A program made the position numbers and the translations under genes. Shown one piece after another: positions 35,016 to 43,749 of a DNA stretch of 64,000 nucleotides. The stretch spans positions 2,206,041-2,270,040 of the forward strand of contig KE159636.1 of the NCBI GenBank assembly GCA_000403315.2. The letters run 5' to 3'. Positions within the stretch are counted from its first letter, which is position 1. Each line of letters begins with the position of its first letter. The notes under the pieces are model-generated. The model searched no databases. It was not told the origin of the DNA and worked only from the letters and a program-made list of their open reading frames with translations. This DNA is from Lachnospiraceae bacterium A2 (lineage in GTDB: Bacteria > Bacillota > Clostridia > Lachnospirales > Lachnospiraceae).

Positions 35016-35260
35016 ACGCATCTGGTAAACCACAACACAAATCAGGCAGCCCAAATTTTATCTATTTTCTTTCAATACCCCCTTTTTATTCCCACGAAAT
35101 CGTTGTATAATAGAAAAACATGCAACCAACTGCCCTTCCCACTGACAAAGGCAGCGGCATGGAAAAGCTTAGGCATTGACCTTTGTGGAAGGGACGCAAG
35201 GTTCTGGTAATTATTACAAAGTCCTGCGTGGCTGCAGGAAGAAGAAAGGAGAATGCAGAC
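35016..35260 (+). promoter_or_regulatory. Spacer with the probable promoter of the 54-residue protein and gltX
   Basis: TATAAT at 35106-35111 with a poor -35; the next gene starts at 35261 after AAAGGAG. No riboswitch or T-box pattern was recognised in the roughly 150-base leader. Confidence 0.45.
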
Positions 35261-35425
35261 ATGGATATGGATATTAAACAGGAAGACCTGCGGGAAATGT
35301 TTGAGGTTTCCAAGCGGGAATTGGAAAAGGGATTTCAGGAAAAAGATTTAGGGACCATACATGACGCGGCCGTAGGCCTGGCTGAAATCACATATATGCT
35401 GGATTTTTTTAATGTGGACATATAA
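35261..35425 (+). CDS. Small protein of unknown function upstream of gltX
   Basis: 54 residues (MDMDIKQEDLREMFEVSK...), acidic and predicted helical, with a good RBS (GAAAGGAG). No family recognised. Lies about 60 bases before gltX, probably co-transcribed. Confidence 0.6.
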   Translation: MDMDIKQEDLREMFEVSKRELEKGFQEKDLGTIHDAAVGLAEITYMLDFFNVDI

Positions 35426-35487
35426 GCAGCTAAAAAGATTAGGGTGCAAAAAGCATCTTTGGTGATGCCCTGCAAAGGAGAACAGAC

Positions 35488-36948
35488 ATGAGCAAAGTAA
35501 GGACAAGATACGCGCCAAGCCCCACGGGGAAAATGCATGTGGGCAACTTGCGCTCTGCATTATATGAATTTCTGATTGCAAAACATGCAGGCGGGGATTT
35601 TATGCTCCGCATTGAGGATACGGACCAGGAACGTTTTGTGGAAGGGGCGACGGAAATTATTTACCGAACCATGGACAAGGCGGGCCTTGCCCATGACGAA
35701 GGCCCGGACAAGGACGGCGGGTTTGGCCCCTATGTGCAGAGCGAGCGCATGAAGACGGGGATTTATATGGAACATGCCAAAGAATTGGTGGAAAAGGGGG
35801 AAGCTTATTATTGCTTCTGTGAGAAAGAACGGCTGGAAACATTGAAAACGGAAATTGTGGAAGGCAAGGAAATCATGATGTACGACAAGCGCTGCCTGTC
35901 ACTTCCAAAGGAAGAAGTAGAAGCAAACCTTGCGGCAGGCAAGCCTTTTGTCATCCGCCAGAATATCCCAAAGGAAGGGACGACGACCTTCCACGATGAG
36001 CTTTATGGGGACATTACGGTGGAAAATGCGGAACTGGACGATATGATACTGATAAAATCAGACGGCTACCCTACCTATAATTTCGCCAATGTGGTGGACG
36101 ACCATACCATGAACATTACCCATGTAGTCCGGGGGAATGAATATTTGTCCTCCGCCCCCAAATACCAGCGGCTTTACGATGCCTTTGGGTGGGAATCCCC
36201 GGTGTACATCCATCTGCCCTTAATTACAGATGAGAACCACAAAAAGCTTTCTAAGCGCAGCGGCCATGCCTCTTTTGAGGATTTGCTGGAACAGGGCTTT
36301 GTGACGGAAGCAATTGTGAACTTTATCGCCCTCCTTGGGTGGAGCCCGGAGGAAAACCGTGAAATTTTTTCCTTAGAGGAATTGATACAGGAATTTGACT
36401 ATCACAGGATCAGCAAGTCCCCAGCCGTATTTGACATGGTAAAATTAAAATGGATGAACGGGGAATACCTAAAGGCAATGGAGTTTGGCAAGTTTTACGC
36501 AATGGCAGAGCCATACCTGAAAGCGGCTGTCAGCAAGGATTACGATTTGGAAAAAATTGCAGCCATGGTAAAGACAAGGATCGAAGTATTCCCGGATATT
36601 GCGGAGCATGTGGATTTCTTTGGGCAGGTGCCGGAATACAGTATTTCCATGTACGCCCATAAGAAAATGAAGACCACCCCGGAATCCTCTTTGGAAGTGC
36701 TGCGGGAGCTCCTCCCCCGTTTGGAAGCCCAGGAGGACTATTCCAACGATGCGCTTTATGGGCTGCTCTTAAATTATGTGAAGGAAAAAGGCTGCAAAAA
36801 CGGCTATGTGATGTGGCCGGTGCGCACCGCAGTTTCCGGCAAGCAGATGACCCCGGGCGGGGCTACGGAGCTGATGGAAGTCCTTGGGAAAGAGGAATCC
36901 CTGGCAAGGCTGCGGGCGGCCGTTGCAAAGCTGGAACAGGAATTATAG
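35488..36948 (+). CDS. gltX: Glutamyl-tRNA synthetase
   Basis: 486-residue class I aminoacyl-tRNA synthetase that charges tRNA(Glu). Signature HIGH variant in [17 protein letters not shown] and KMSKS variant [12 protein letters not shown]-terminal anticodon-binding helical domain. Length is normal. RBS AAAGGAG. The following helicase gene begins 1 base after its stop. Confidence 0.96.
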   Translation: MSKVRTRYAPSPTGKMHVGNLRSALYEFLIAKHAGGDFMLRIEDTDQERFVEGATEIIYRTMDKAGLAHDEGPDKDGGFGPYVQSERMKTGIYMEHAKELVEKGEAYYCFCEKERLETLKTEIVEGKEIMMYDKRCLSLPKEEVEANLAAGKPFVIRQNIPKEGTTTFHDELYGDITVENAELDDMILIKSDGYPTYNFANVVDDHTMNITHVVRGNEYLSSAPKYQRLYDAFGWESPVYIHLPLITDENHKKLSKRSGHASFEDLLEQGFVTEAIVNFIALLGWSPEENREIFSLEELIQEFDYHRISKSPAVFDMVKLKWMNGEYLKAMEFGKFYAMAEPYLKAAVSKDYDLEKIAAMVKTRIEVFPDIAEHVDFFGQVPEYSISMYAHKKMKTTPESSLEVLRELLPRLEAQEDYSNDALYGLLLNYVKEKGCKNGYVMWPVRTAVSGKQMTPGGATELMEVLGKEESLARLRAAVAKLEQEL

Positions 36949-36949
36949 T

Positions 36950-38803
36950 ATGGCCCTCAACAAATCTCAGGCTGAGGCGGCAAGCCATACCACCGGGCCA
37001 ATGCTTGTGCTGGCAGGCCCGGGGTCTGGCAAGACCCTCACCATTACAGAACGGACGAAATTCCTGATCTCCCGCCAGGGGATAGACCCATCCCGCATCC
37101 TTGTGGTTACCTTTACCAAAGCGGCTGCAGCAGAGATGAGGGAGCGGTTCTGCCGGCAGATGGGCGGGAAGAAGTACCCTGTCACCTTCGGGACTTTCCA
37201 CGCCGTTTTTTTCCAGGTCTTAAAACATGCCTATGGGTTCCATGGGGGGAATATCATCCGGGAGGAACAGAGGTATCAGTTTATGGGGGAAACCATCCAG
37301 CGTATGCATTTGGAATATGAAGATGAAAAAGAATTTATCGGGGAGCTTTTAGGGGAAATCAGCCTGATGAAAAATACAGGGATTTCCTTGGAACATTATT
37401 ACCCAAAAGCCTGTGCAAAAGAAATTTTTGAGCAGGTTTTCCGGGAATTTGACGGTAAAATGAAGGAAAAACGGCTGATTGATTTTGATGACATGCTGGT
37501 GTACTGTTATGAGCTGTTTACCCAGAGGGAGGACATCCTTTCCGCATGGCAGCGGAAGTTCCAGTATATTTTGATTGACGAGTTCCAGGACATCAACCGC
37601 CTGCAGTTTGACATTGTCCGGATGCTTGCGCTGCCGGAAAACAATATTTTTGCAGTGGGGGACGACGACCAGTCCATTTATCGGTTCCGGGGCGCCAAGC
37701 CAGAACTGATGCTGGGCTTTGGGAAAGCCTACCCAGATGCCAGGCAGGTGCTCCTTGACGTCAATTACCGTTGTGCGGAGCCTGTGGTGGAAGCCTCCCT
37801 GCGGCTGATTTCCCACAATACCAAGCGGTTTGAAAAAAAGATTTTGCCCTGTGCCGGTATCTTTCCGCCCAGGCAGGGAAAGGTGCAGTATTTCTTATGG
37901 GAAAGCCAGCAGGAAGAAGGGAAGGCCATTATAGAGCAGATTTTAAGGGACTGCAGGAATGGGTCCAGCTACAACGACTGCGCCGTGCTGTTCCGCACCA
38001 ATACCCAGCCAAGGCTGTTCATGTCCCAGCTTATGGCATACAACATCCCATTCCGTACCAGGGACAATATCCCAAACCTCTATGAGCACTGGATTACCAA
38101 GGATATCCTGACATACATACGCCTTGCCCAGGGCAGCCCCACCAGGAAGGACATGCTGCAAATCATGAACCGCCCGAACCGCTACCTGACGAGGGACAGC
38201 CTGATGGAAGGCACAGTGGATTTTCAGGAATGGGCAGGGTATTTTTACCAGAAAAAACAGCATTGGGTGGCAGAGCGGATTGAACAGATGGAAGCCGACT
38301 TGCGGGTATTAAGCAGGATTGGCCCGTTTGCGGCCATCAATTATATCCGTATGGGGATAGGCTACGAAGCTTATCTGGAGGAGTACGCCAAGTACCGGAA
38401 AATCAATGGGAGCCAGTTGGTGGATGTTCTGGATGAACTGCAGGACGGCGTCCGTGAATTCCACACATATGGGGAATGGTTTGCCCATATGGAAACGTAT
38501 ACGGAAGAACTTAAGCGCCAGCAGAAGCAGCAGGAGCTTTCCGCCGAATGCGTTTCCCTTGCAACCTTCCACAGCGCAAAGGGCCTGGAATATGCCAATG
38601 TGCATATTTTGGACGCCAATGAGGAGCTGACGCCTTATAAGAAAGCAATTTTGGATATGGAGCTGGAGGAAGAACGCAGGATGTTCTATGTAGGGATTAC
38701 CCGCGCAAAAGAAAACCTTTATGTCCACAGCGTGAAAAAATATAATGGCAAGGCAGTGGATATTTCAAGGTTTGTAGGGGAAATGCAGGGGGCAGGCGTA
38801 TAG
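36950..38803 (+). CDS. UvrD/PcrA-type DNA helicase, short form
   Basis: 617-residue superfamily 1A 3'-5' helicase. Motif I LAGPGSGKTLTITER, motif Ia VVTFTKAAAAEM, motif II LIDEFQDINRLQ, motif III GDDDQSIYRFRGA, motif IV near LFRTNTQPR, motif V ATFHSAKGLEY, motif VI MFYVGITRAKENLYV. Shorter than PcrA (about 730) because the C-terminal tail that contacts RNA polymerase is missing. ATG at 36950 is coupled to the gltX stop; the longer upstream frame is inside gltX and less likely. Confidence 0.92.
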   Translation: MALNKSQAEAASHTTGPMLVLAGPGSGKTLTITERTKFLISRQGIDPSRILVVTFTKAAAAEMRERFCRQMGGKKYPVTFGTFHAVFFQVLKHAYGFHGGNIIREEQRYQFMGETIQRMHLEYEDEKEFIGELLGEISLMKNTGISLEHYYPKACAKEIFEQVFREFDGKMKEKRLIDFDDMLVYCYELFTQREDILSAWQRKFQYILIDEFQDINRLQFDIVRMLALPENNIFAVGDDDQSIYRFRGAKPELMLGFGKAYPDARQVLLDVNYRCAEPVVEASLRLISHNTKRFEKKILPCAGIFPPRQGKVQYFLWESQQEEGKAIIEQILRDCRNGSSYNDCAVLFRTNTQPRLFMSQLMAYNIPFRTRDNIPNLYEHWITKDILTYIRLAQGSPTRKDMLQIMNRPNRYLTRDSLMEGTVDFQEWAGYFYQKKQHWVAERIEQMEADLRVLSRIGPFAAINYIRMGIGYEAYLEEYAKYRKINGSQLVDVLDELQDGVREFHTYGEWFAHMETYTEELKRQQKQQELSAECVSLATFHSAKGLEYANVHILDANEELTPYKKAILDMELEEERRMFYVGITRAKENLYVHSVKKYNGKAVDISRFVGEMQGAGV

Positions 38804-38851
38804 GAAGATAGCCTATACGCCTGCCATGCAATTAGGGCACGCTATTGGTTT

Positions 38852-38912
38852 TTATTTTATAGGAAAGGCCCTTGTCACGCTAAAGCGTAAAAGTGTCTTT
38901 CCTATAAAATAA
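38852..38912. repeat. Palindromic hairpin 1 of a homologous pair
   Basis: Perfect 16-bp stem TTATTTTATAGGAAAG (38852-38867) / CTTTCCTATAAAATAA (38897-38912) with a smaller hairpin in the loop (ACGCT-AA-AGCGT). Paired with the related structure at 39002-39067. May serve as a terminator for the helicase gene, as no other is seen. Confidence 0.8.
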
Positions 38913-38949
38913 CAAAAGCTTTTATCGCACTGCGGCAGGTATGAAATCT

Positions 38950-38997
38950 GTCGCAAAGCGACCCGCCGCAGGCGGAGAATCCTGCAAAGCAGGATTC
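38950..38997. repeat. Three adjacent hairpins with 3-base loops
   Basis: GTCGC-AAA-GCGAC (38950-38962), CCGCC-GCA-GGCGG (38963-38975) and GAATCCTGC-AAA-GCAGGATTC (38977-38997), all perfect, back to back between the two long hairpins. Confidence 0.8.
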
Positions 38998-39001
38998 TTT
39001 G

Positions 39002-39067
39002 TTTCTCTTATAGGAAATACCATGTTACTGTGAAGTGCTAAAGTGTATGGATTTCCTATAAGAGAAA
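39002..39067. repeat. Palindromic hairpin 2 of a homologous pair
   Basis: Perfect 17-bp stem TTTCTCTTATAGGAAAT (39002-39018) / ATTTCCTATAAGAGAAA (39051-39067). The loop resembles that of hairpin 1 (GTTACTGTGAAG... versus GTCACGCTAAAG...). Confidence 0.8.
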
Positions 39068-39088
39068 AACAATTATGCCCACTTTGTT

Positions 39089-39430
39089 CTAGTCGTCCTC
39101 CAGCAGCGCATCCCACTCCGCTTCGTCCAGAAGCTCGTCAAAACGTTCCGCAGCCGCTTCATATTCGTCCTCGTCTTCAATATTTTCAAGGGAGGGGTTC
39201 CCGTCCCCGTCTTCCGAATAGCGGTAGATAAACACTTCCCCTTCGTCATTTTCTTCCCCGTTTTCATCAAGGGGCAGCAGTACGATATAATCTTTCCCAT
39301 CGCACTCGTAAATTGTCAGGATGCTGCATTCCACTTCGGAATCGTCGTCAAGTGTCAGTGTGACAAGGATATCAGAATCATCGTCTTCCATCCCTTCCTG
39401 TTCTGGGCGGGTGTTCGGCTTTTCGCTCAT
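39089..39430 (-). CDS. DUF1292-family acidic protein (YrzB-like)
   Basis: 113 residues, very acidic, recognised by the core DIL/VTLTLDDDSEVECSILTIYECDGKDYIVLLPL typical of DUF1292. Function unknown; the family sits near alaS/yrrK genes in many Firmicutes, but here it follows the HD-GYP gene in the leftward direction, 15 bases from it. Confidence 0.88.
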   Translation of the reverse strand: MSEKPNTRPEQEGMEDDDSDILVTLTLDDDSEVECSILTIYECDGKDYIVLLPLDENGEENDEGEVFIYRYSEDGDGNPSLENIEDEDEYEAAAERFDELLDEAEWDALLEDD

Positions 39431-39445
39431 AAATGTACCTCTTTC

Positions 39446-40567
39446 TTATATAATTGCTTGGATGTAAAGCTCAGGGTGCTTGGACAAATCCAAATATTCA
39501 TGCTGCTCCGTGCTGACAACCGGGCGGGAAAGGAACTGGGTGTTTACCATAATGACTTTCCCGGAGGAGCCGTCGTTCAGCAATACCGTATTTCCCAGAT
39601 AAGTATCAATAATGTGTGTCAGGAAGGGCAGCAGGTATTTGCTTTCATATTTCTCAAACCCAATCCGCTCAAAGGTGGCGATGACCTCAAAGGGGCAGAT
39701 GCCTTTCCGGTAGCAGCGGTTGCTTGTCATGGCGTCATAGACGTCGGCAATGGCCACTATTTTTGCAAACTCAGAAATGTCATCCTTGTGCAGGCCGGAG
39801 GGGTAGCCGGATCCGTCGCACCGCTCGTGGTGCATCAGGACTGCAGAGCGTACCCGGCCGTCTAATGGGTAGTCAGCAAGGATTTCCGCCCCAAGGGCTG
39901 GATGGCGCTGGATATGCCTGTATTCTTCCGGCGTCAATGTGCCTGGCTTGGTAAGGATTTTCGGGTCCACCCTGCATTTCCCAATGTCGTGGAGCAGCCC
40001 TGCCAATGTGAGCACTTCCAGATCGCTTTCCGGGAGTTCCAGCCATTTTCCCATCATCCGGCAGATAATTGCCACATTAATGCAGTGGGCATACGTAGTA
40101 TCGTCAATCTGGCGCATGTTATGCAGCATATCGAACACAGAGAGGGATGTCAGGTGGTTGGAATACAGGCTGCTGATCTGCTCCAAAAGCGCATCCGGCT
40201 CAAAAGGCTGGGATTTGTCAATCAGGTGGCTGAAAGAATCTTCCAGCATTTTGGTTTTCTTGGAATAATCCACTTTAAATATGTGGAAATTTTTGCTCCG
40301 TTTTACTTTTTGGGAATAGGATACAGTGTCGGCCGCAGGTTTCGGGGCCTGGCTGCTGTCTGGTTCCGGGGCGTCAGGAATTTCTGGTTCTTCGATTTCC
40401 GCTTCTGGAAGGACCTGGACCCATTCCACCCCGTAAAATTCCAGATAGGAAATCTTCTGGGACGTGAGCATAGTGTTTGCATCGAATAACCTTTGGCCTG
40501 TCTTGCTGTATACAGGCGCGGCAGTAACCATTCCTGCGGTTAAATCTTTGGTTGCCATTTTAATCAC
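39446..40567 (-). CDS. HD-GYP domain protein, likely cyclic-di-GMP phosphodiesterase
   Basis: About 373 residues. An N-terminal segment of the type that precedes HD-GYP domains (about 1-100) contains a Glu/Pro-rich stretch; the HD-GYP domain follows with HD in LLHDIGKCRV and the signature HHERCDGSGYP. It should hydrolyse cyclic di-GMP and thereby influence motility, which fits the flagellar genes in this window. Frame runs to 40618, but GTG at 40567 is best spaced from GGGGGA; ATG 40558 is the alternative. Confidence 0.87.
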   Translation of the reverse strand: MIKMATKDLTAGMVTAAPVYSKTGQRLFDANTMLTSQKISYLEFYGVEWVQVLPEAEIEEPEIPDAPEPDSSQAPKPAADTVSYSQKVKRSKNFHIFKVDYSKKTKMLEDSFSHLIDKSQPFEPDALLEQISSLYSNHLTSLSVFDMLHNMRQIDDTTYAHCINVAIICRMMGKWLELPESDLEVLTLAGLLHDIGKCRVDPKILTKPGTLTPEEYRHIQRHPALGAEILADYPLDGRVRSAVLMHHERCDGSGYPSGLHKDDISEFAKIVAIADVYDAMTSNRCYRKGICPFEVIATFERIGFEKYESKYLLPFLTHIIDTYLGNTVLLNDGSSGKVIMVNTQFLSRPVVSTEQHEYLDLSKHPELYIQAII

Positions 40568-40721
40568 GGTGTTTTCCCCCTTTGTCTTCCGCCATGCCCG
40601 CAAGTTGGGAAAGGGCATGGGTGGCTATTTCTGGAAGTCAAAGACTTCTACCTAATAGAATACCATATAGCGGGGAAAATTTCTATACACATTTCAAATT
40701 TAGACAATAAGGAAAATATGA

Positions 40722-40749
40722 TTGACAAAGCAGATTTTTGTGCTATACT
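40722..40749 (+). promoter_or_regulatory. Promoter of the fatty-acid biosynthesis operon
   Basis: -35 TTGACA (40722-40727), 16-base spacer, -10 TATACT (40744-40749), 43 bases before the acpP start. Confidence 0.85.
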
Positions 40750-40761
40750 TTGAGTATCAAA
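40749..40761 (+). promoter_or_regulatory. FabT-like operator over the transcription start
   Basis: TTTGAGTATCAAA (40749-40761), a palindrome (TTTGA-N3-TCAAA) matching the known FabT consensus TTTGATTATCAAA in Firmicutes. It overlaps the end of the -10, a place where a repressor would block transcription. No fabT gene is in this operon. Confidence 0.65.
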
Positions 40762-40791
40762 ATATTTGAAGGTAAAAAGGAGATTATAGAA

Positions 40792-41022
40792 ATGTTAGAA
40801 AGAATGAAAGAAATCATCGCAGAACAATTAAGCACAGAAGCAGAAGGCATTACATTGGAAACCTCATTCAAGGACGATTTGGGCGCAGATTCCCTCGACT
40901 TATTTGAATTAGTCATGGCATTGGAAGACGAATATTCCGTAGAGATCCCCTCCGAAGACCTGGAGAAACTGGCAACCGTTGGGGATGTAGTGGATTACCT
41001 GAAAGAAAAAGGCGTGGAATAA
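40792..41022 (+). CDS. acpP: Acyl carrier protein
   Basis: 76 residues; carries growing acyl chains on 4'-phosphopantetheine at Ser34 in [15 protein letters not shown]. First gene of the fab operon. Frame continues to 40738, but AAAGGAG before the ATG at 40792 fixes the start. Acidic and helical, as usual. Confidence 0.96.
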   Translation: MLERMKEIIAEQLSTEAEGITLETSFKDDLGADSLDLFELVMALEDEYSVEIPSEDLEKLATVGDVVDYLKEKGVE

Positions 41023-41034
41023 GGGGTGTCGCAA

Positions 41035-41961
41035 TTGAAGACGAGAATTACAGAACTGTTACAGATAGAAAACCCCATTATCCAGGGGGGGATGGCCTGG
41101 GTTGCGGAGCACAACCTTGCCGCAGCAGTATCAGCCGCAGGCGGGCTTGGGATTATTGGCGCAGCCAACGCCCCGGCAAGCTGGGTGCGGGATGAAATCA
41201 AGAAGGCAAGGGAGCTGACAGATAAGCCCATAGGGGTAAATGTGATGCTGTTAAGCCCCTATGCCGATGAAGTGGCGCAGGTATTGGCAGAGGAGAAAGT
41301 CCCAGTCATTACAACCGGCGCAGGGAACCCAGGCAAATATATGGAAATGTGGAAGGCCGCCGGGAGCAAGGTCATCCCGGTAGTAGCCAGCGTGGCATTG
41401 GCAAGGATGATGGAGCGGGGCGGCGCAGACGCAGTCATTGCAGAAGGCACCGAATCCGGCGGCCATATTGGTGCATCTACCACCATGACGCTGGTGCCGC
41501 AGGTTGTAGACGCCGTAAAAGTCCCAGTCATTGCTGCAGGCGGGATTGGGGACGGCAGGGGCATGGCAGCCGCCTTTATGCTTGGGGCAGAAGCAGTGCA
41601 GCTTGGAACCCGTTTTGTAGTGGCAACTGAGTCCATCTGCCATCCGAATTATAAGGAACGGATTATCAAAGCAAAGGATATTGATTCTGCAGTTACCGGC
41701 AGGAGCCACGGCCATCCCATCCGCCAGCTCCGCAACCAGATGACGAAGGAATACATACAGAAAGAGCAGGAGGGCGTGCCCTTCGAGGAATTAGAGCTTT
41801 TGGCGGTAGGCTCCCTCCGCAATGCCGTCGTGGACGGGGACGTAAAGCATGGGACCGTCATGGCAGGGCAGATTGCAGGCCTGGTGAAAAAGGAGCAGCC
41901 CTGTAAGGAAATTGTGGAAGAACTCATGGAAGAAGCTACGGCTTTGATGCAAAAGAACTAA
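41035..41961 (+). CDS. fabK: Enoyl-ACP reductase II (FabK)
   Basis: About 308-residue flavin-dependent reductase completing each elongation cycle (FMN, NAD(P)H). NPD-like TIM barrel with IIQGGMAWVAEHNLAAAVS, GGLGIIGAA, VITTGAGNP, and FMN-phosphate region VIAAGGIGDGRGMAAAF. The frame can begin at GTG 41026, but AAGGGG is better spaced for TTG 41035, giving MKTRITELL as in many FabK proteins. Immediately after acpP. Confidence 0.93.
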   Translation: MKTRITELLQIENPIIQGGMAWVAEHNLAAAVSAAGGLGIIGAANAPASWVRDEIKKARELTDKPIGVNVMLLSPYADEVAQVLAEEKVPVITTGAGNPGKYMEMWKAAGSKVIPVVASVALARMMERGGADAVIAEGTESGGHIGASTTMTLVPQVVDAVKVPVIAAGGIGDGRGMAAAFMLGAEAVQLGTRFVVATESICHPNYKERIIKAKDIDSAVTGRSHGHPIRQLRNQMTKEYIQKEQEGVPFEELELLAVGSLRNAVVDGDVKHGTVMAGQIAGLVKKEQPCKEIVEELMEEATALMQKN

Positions 41962-41992
41962 GGGCTTTAAGGCGAAAGGAAAGGTAAGGAAT

Positions 41993-42925
41993 ATGAGTAA
42001 GATTGCATTTATCTTCCCGGGGCAGGGCGCCCAGTACACTGGAATGGGAAGGGATTTTTATGAAAACTTTAACAGGGCAAAGGAAGTATTTGCCATTGCA
42101 GGAAAAGTATCTGGGATGTCCATGGAGGAACTGATTTTCAAAGAGGACAAAAGGCTTGACATTACGAAGTATACGCAGGTTGCAATGCTGACAGTAGAAC
42201 TTGCCATCTTAAAGGTTTTAGAGGAAAAAGGCATTACTTCTTTCGTAAATGCAGGTTTAAGTTTAGGGGAGTATGCCGCATTAGTGGCTTCTGGCGGGCT
42301 GTCTGTCCATGATGCACTGGAGCTTGTGGTAAAGCGCGGCGCATTGATGCAGGAAGCGGTGCCCACGGGAGGGGCTATGATTGCGGTTATGGGCCTTGAC
42401 GGCAGCATCGTAGAAGGCGTCTGTGAAAAAACAGAAGGGATTGTGTCCGTGGCAAACTATAACTGCCCAGGGCAGATTGTAATCAGTGGGGAAGAAAAGG
42501 CGGTAAAGGATGCTGCGGCTGAATTAAAAGAAGCCGGGGCAAAACGCTGCATCCCGTTAAACGTCAGCGGCCCCTTCCATTCCAAAATGCTGGAAGGAGC
42601 AGGGGAACAGCTTGCAGAGGAACTGGCAAAGGTAGAAATCGGGGAACTTACCGCTCCCTATATTTCCAATGTGACAGCAGAATACGTGATAGACAAGGAA
42701 GAAGTCAGGGAGCTTTTGAAGCGGCAGGTTTCCTCCTCCGTAAAGTGGCAGCAGACCATTGAGCTGATGGCGTCAGAAGGGGTAGATACCTTTATTGAAA
42801 TCGGCCCTAAGAAAACACTGTCTGCATTTCTGAAAAAAATTGCGCCCCAGCTTAAGAGCTACCATGTAGAAACGGTCAAGGACATGGAGGAACTGCTGGA
42901 AACCCTAAAAGGGGAGGCACAGTAG
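41993..42925 (+). CDS. fabD: Malonyl-CoA:ACP transacylase
   Basis: 310 residues. Moves malonyl from CoA to ACP. N-terminal FIFPGQGAQYTGMG; nucleophile Ser90 in NAGLSLGEYAALV (the usual GHSLGE has Leu instead of His at 89, as in many Clostridia); catalytic His in SGPFHSKML. RBS GGAAAGG. Sits between fabK and fabG. Confidence 0.95.
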   Translation: MSKIAFIFPGQGAQYTGMGRDFYENFNRAKEVFAIAGKVSGMSMEELIFKEDKRLDITKYTQVAMLTVELAILKVLEEKGITSFVNAGLSLGEYAALVASGGLSVHDALELVVKRGALMQEAVPTGGAMIAVMGLDGSIVEGVCEKTEGIVSVANYNCPGQIVISGEEKAVKDAAAELKEAGAKRCIPLNVSGPFHSKMLEGAGEQLAEELAKVEIGELTAPYISNVTAEYVIDKEEVRELLKRQVSSSVKWQQTIELMASEGVDTFIEIGPKKTLSAFLKKIAPQLKSYHVETVKDMEELLETLKGEAQ

Positions 42926-42974
42926 GGCACAGCCTGCACCGCTGCGGGCAATACAAGAAAGGAATGGCAAAACC

Positions 42975-43718
42975 ATGAAATTAGAAGGGAAAACAGCCTT
43001 GGTAACAGGGGCTTCACGGGGAATCGGCAAGGCCATTGCAAAGGAACTGGCAAGGGAAGGGGCCATGGTAATTGTAAATTATAACGGCTCCAAGGAAGCC
43101 GCAGGGCAGGTAGTGGCTGAAATTCAGGAGGAAGGCGGCAGGGCTGCAGCTTTTGGGTGCAGCGTGTCGGACCCACAGGCTACGGAAGGCATGGTAAAAC
43201 AGATTATTTCGGAATACAAGCGTCTGGACATCCTGGTAAATAACGCCGGGATTACAAAGGACAGCCTGATCCTGAAAATGAAGGAAGAAGAATTTGACGC
43301 TGTCCTTGACACCAATTTAAAAGGCGTGTTCCATACCTGCAAGCATGCCGCAAAGCAGATGCTGAAGCAGAAATCAGGATCCATCGTGAATATCTCGTCT
43401 ATTTCTGGCATTATGGGAAATCCCGGGCAGACCAATTATGCAGCTTCTAAGGCAGGCGTCATTGGGTTTACGAAGTCTTTGGCAAGGGAGCTTGCTGCCC
43501 GTGAAATCCGCGTCAATGCAGTAGCCCCGGGCTTTATTGAAACCGATATGACAGGCAGCCTTCCAGAAGCCGCAGCAGAGGCTGGGAAAGCCCAGATCCC
43601 GTTCCGGCGGTTTGGGAAACCGGAAGAAGTGGCAAAGGCAGTCTGCTTCCTGGTTTCAGAGGAAGCATCTTATATCACTGGGCAGGTGCTGCAGGTAGAC
43701 GGCGGCATGGGGATGTAA
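42975..43718 (+). CDS. fabG: 3-oxoacyl-ACP reductase
   Basis: 247-residue short-chain dehydrogenase reducing beta-ketoacyl-ACP with NADPH. TGASRGIGKAIA nucleotide motif, NNAGIT, catalytic Ser in NISSISG and Tyr-x3-Lys in NYAASKAG; C-terminal GQVLQVDGGM. Typical length and place. Confidence 0.96.
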   Translation: MKLEGKTALVTGASRGIGKAIAKELAREGAMVIVNYNGSKEAAGQVVAEIQEEGGRAAAFGCSVSDPQATEGMVKQIISEYKRLDILVNNAGITKDSLILKMKEEEFDAVLDTNLKGVFHTCKHAAKQMLKQKSGSIVNISSISGIMGNPGQTNYAASKAGVIGFTKSLARELAAREIRVNAVAPGFIETDMTGSLPEAAAEAGKAQIPFRRFGKPEEVAKAVCFLVSEEASYITGQVLQVDGGMGM

Positions 43719-43749
43719 CAGGGATGCCCTGGTACAGGAAGGAGAGAGC

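Noticed and set aside
35112..35260. T-box riboswitch before gltX
   Set aside because: No T-box core sequence or terminator/antiterminator pair recognised.
38804..39088. CRISPR-like array
   Set aside because: The repeated hairpins are only two, differ in sequence and have no regular spacers; no cas genes are present.
39073..39300. ORF in another frame over the DUF1292 gene
   Set aside because: Shadow of a low-complexity acidic gene; the DUF1292 frame has the RBS and family match.
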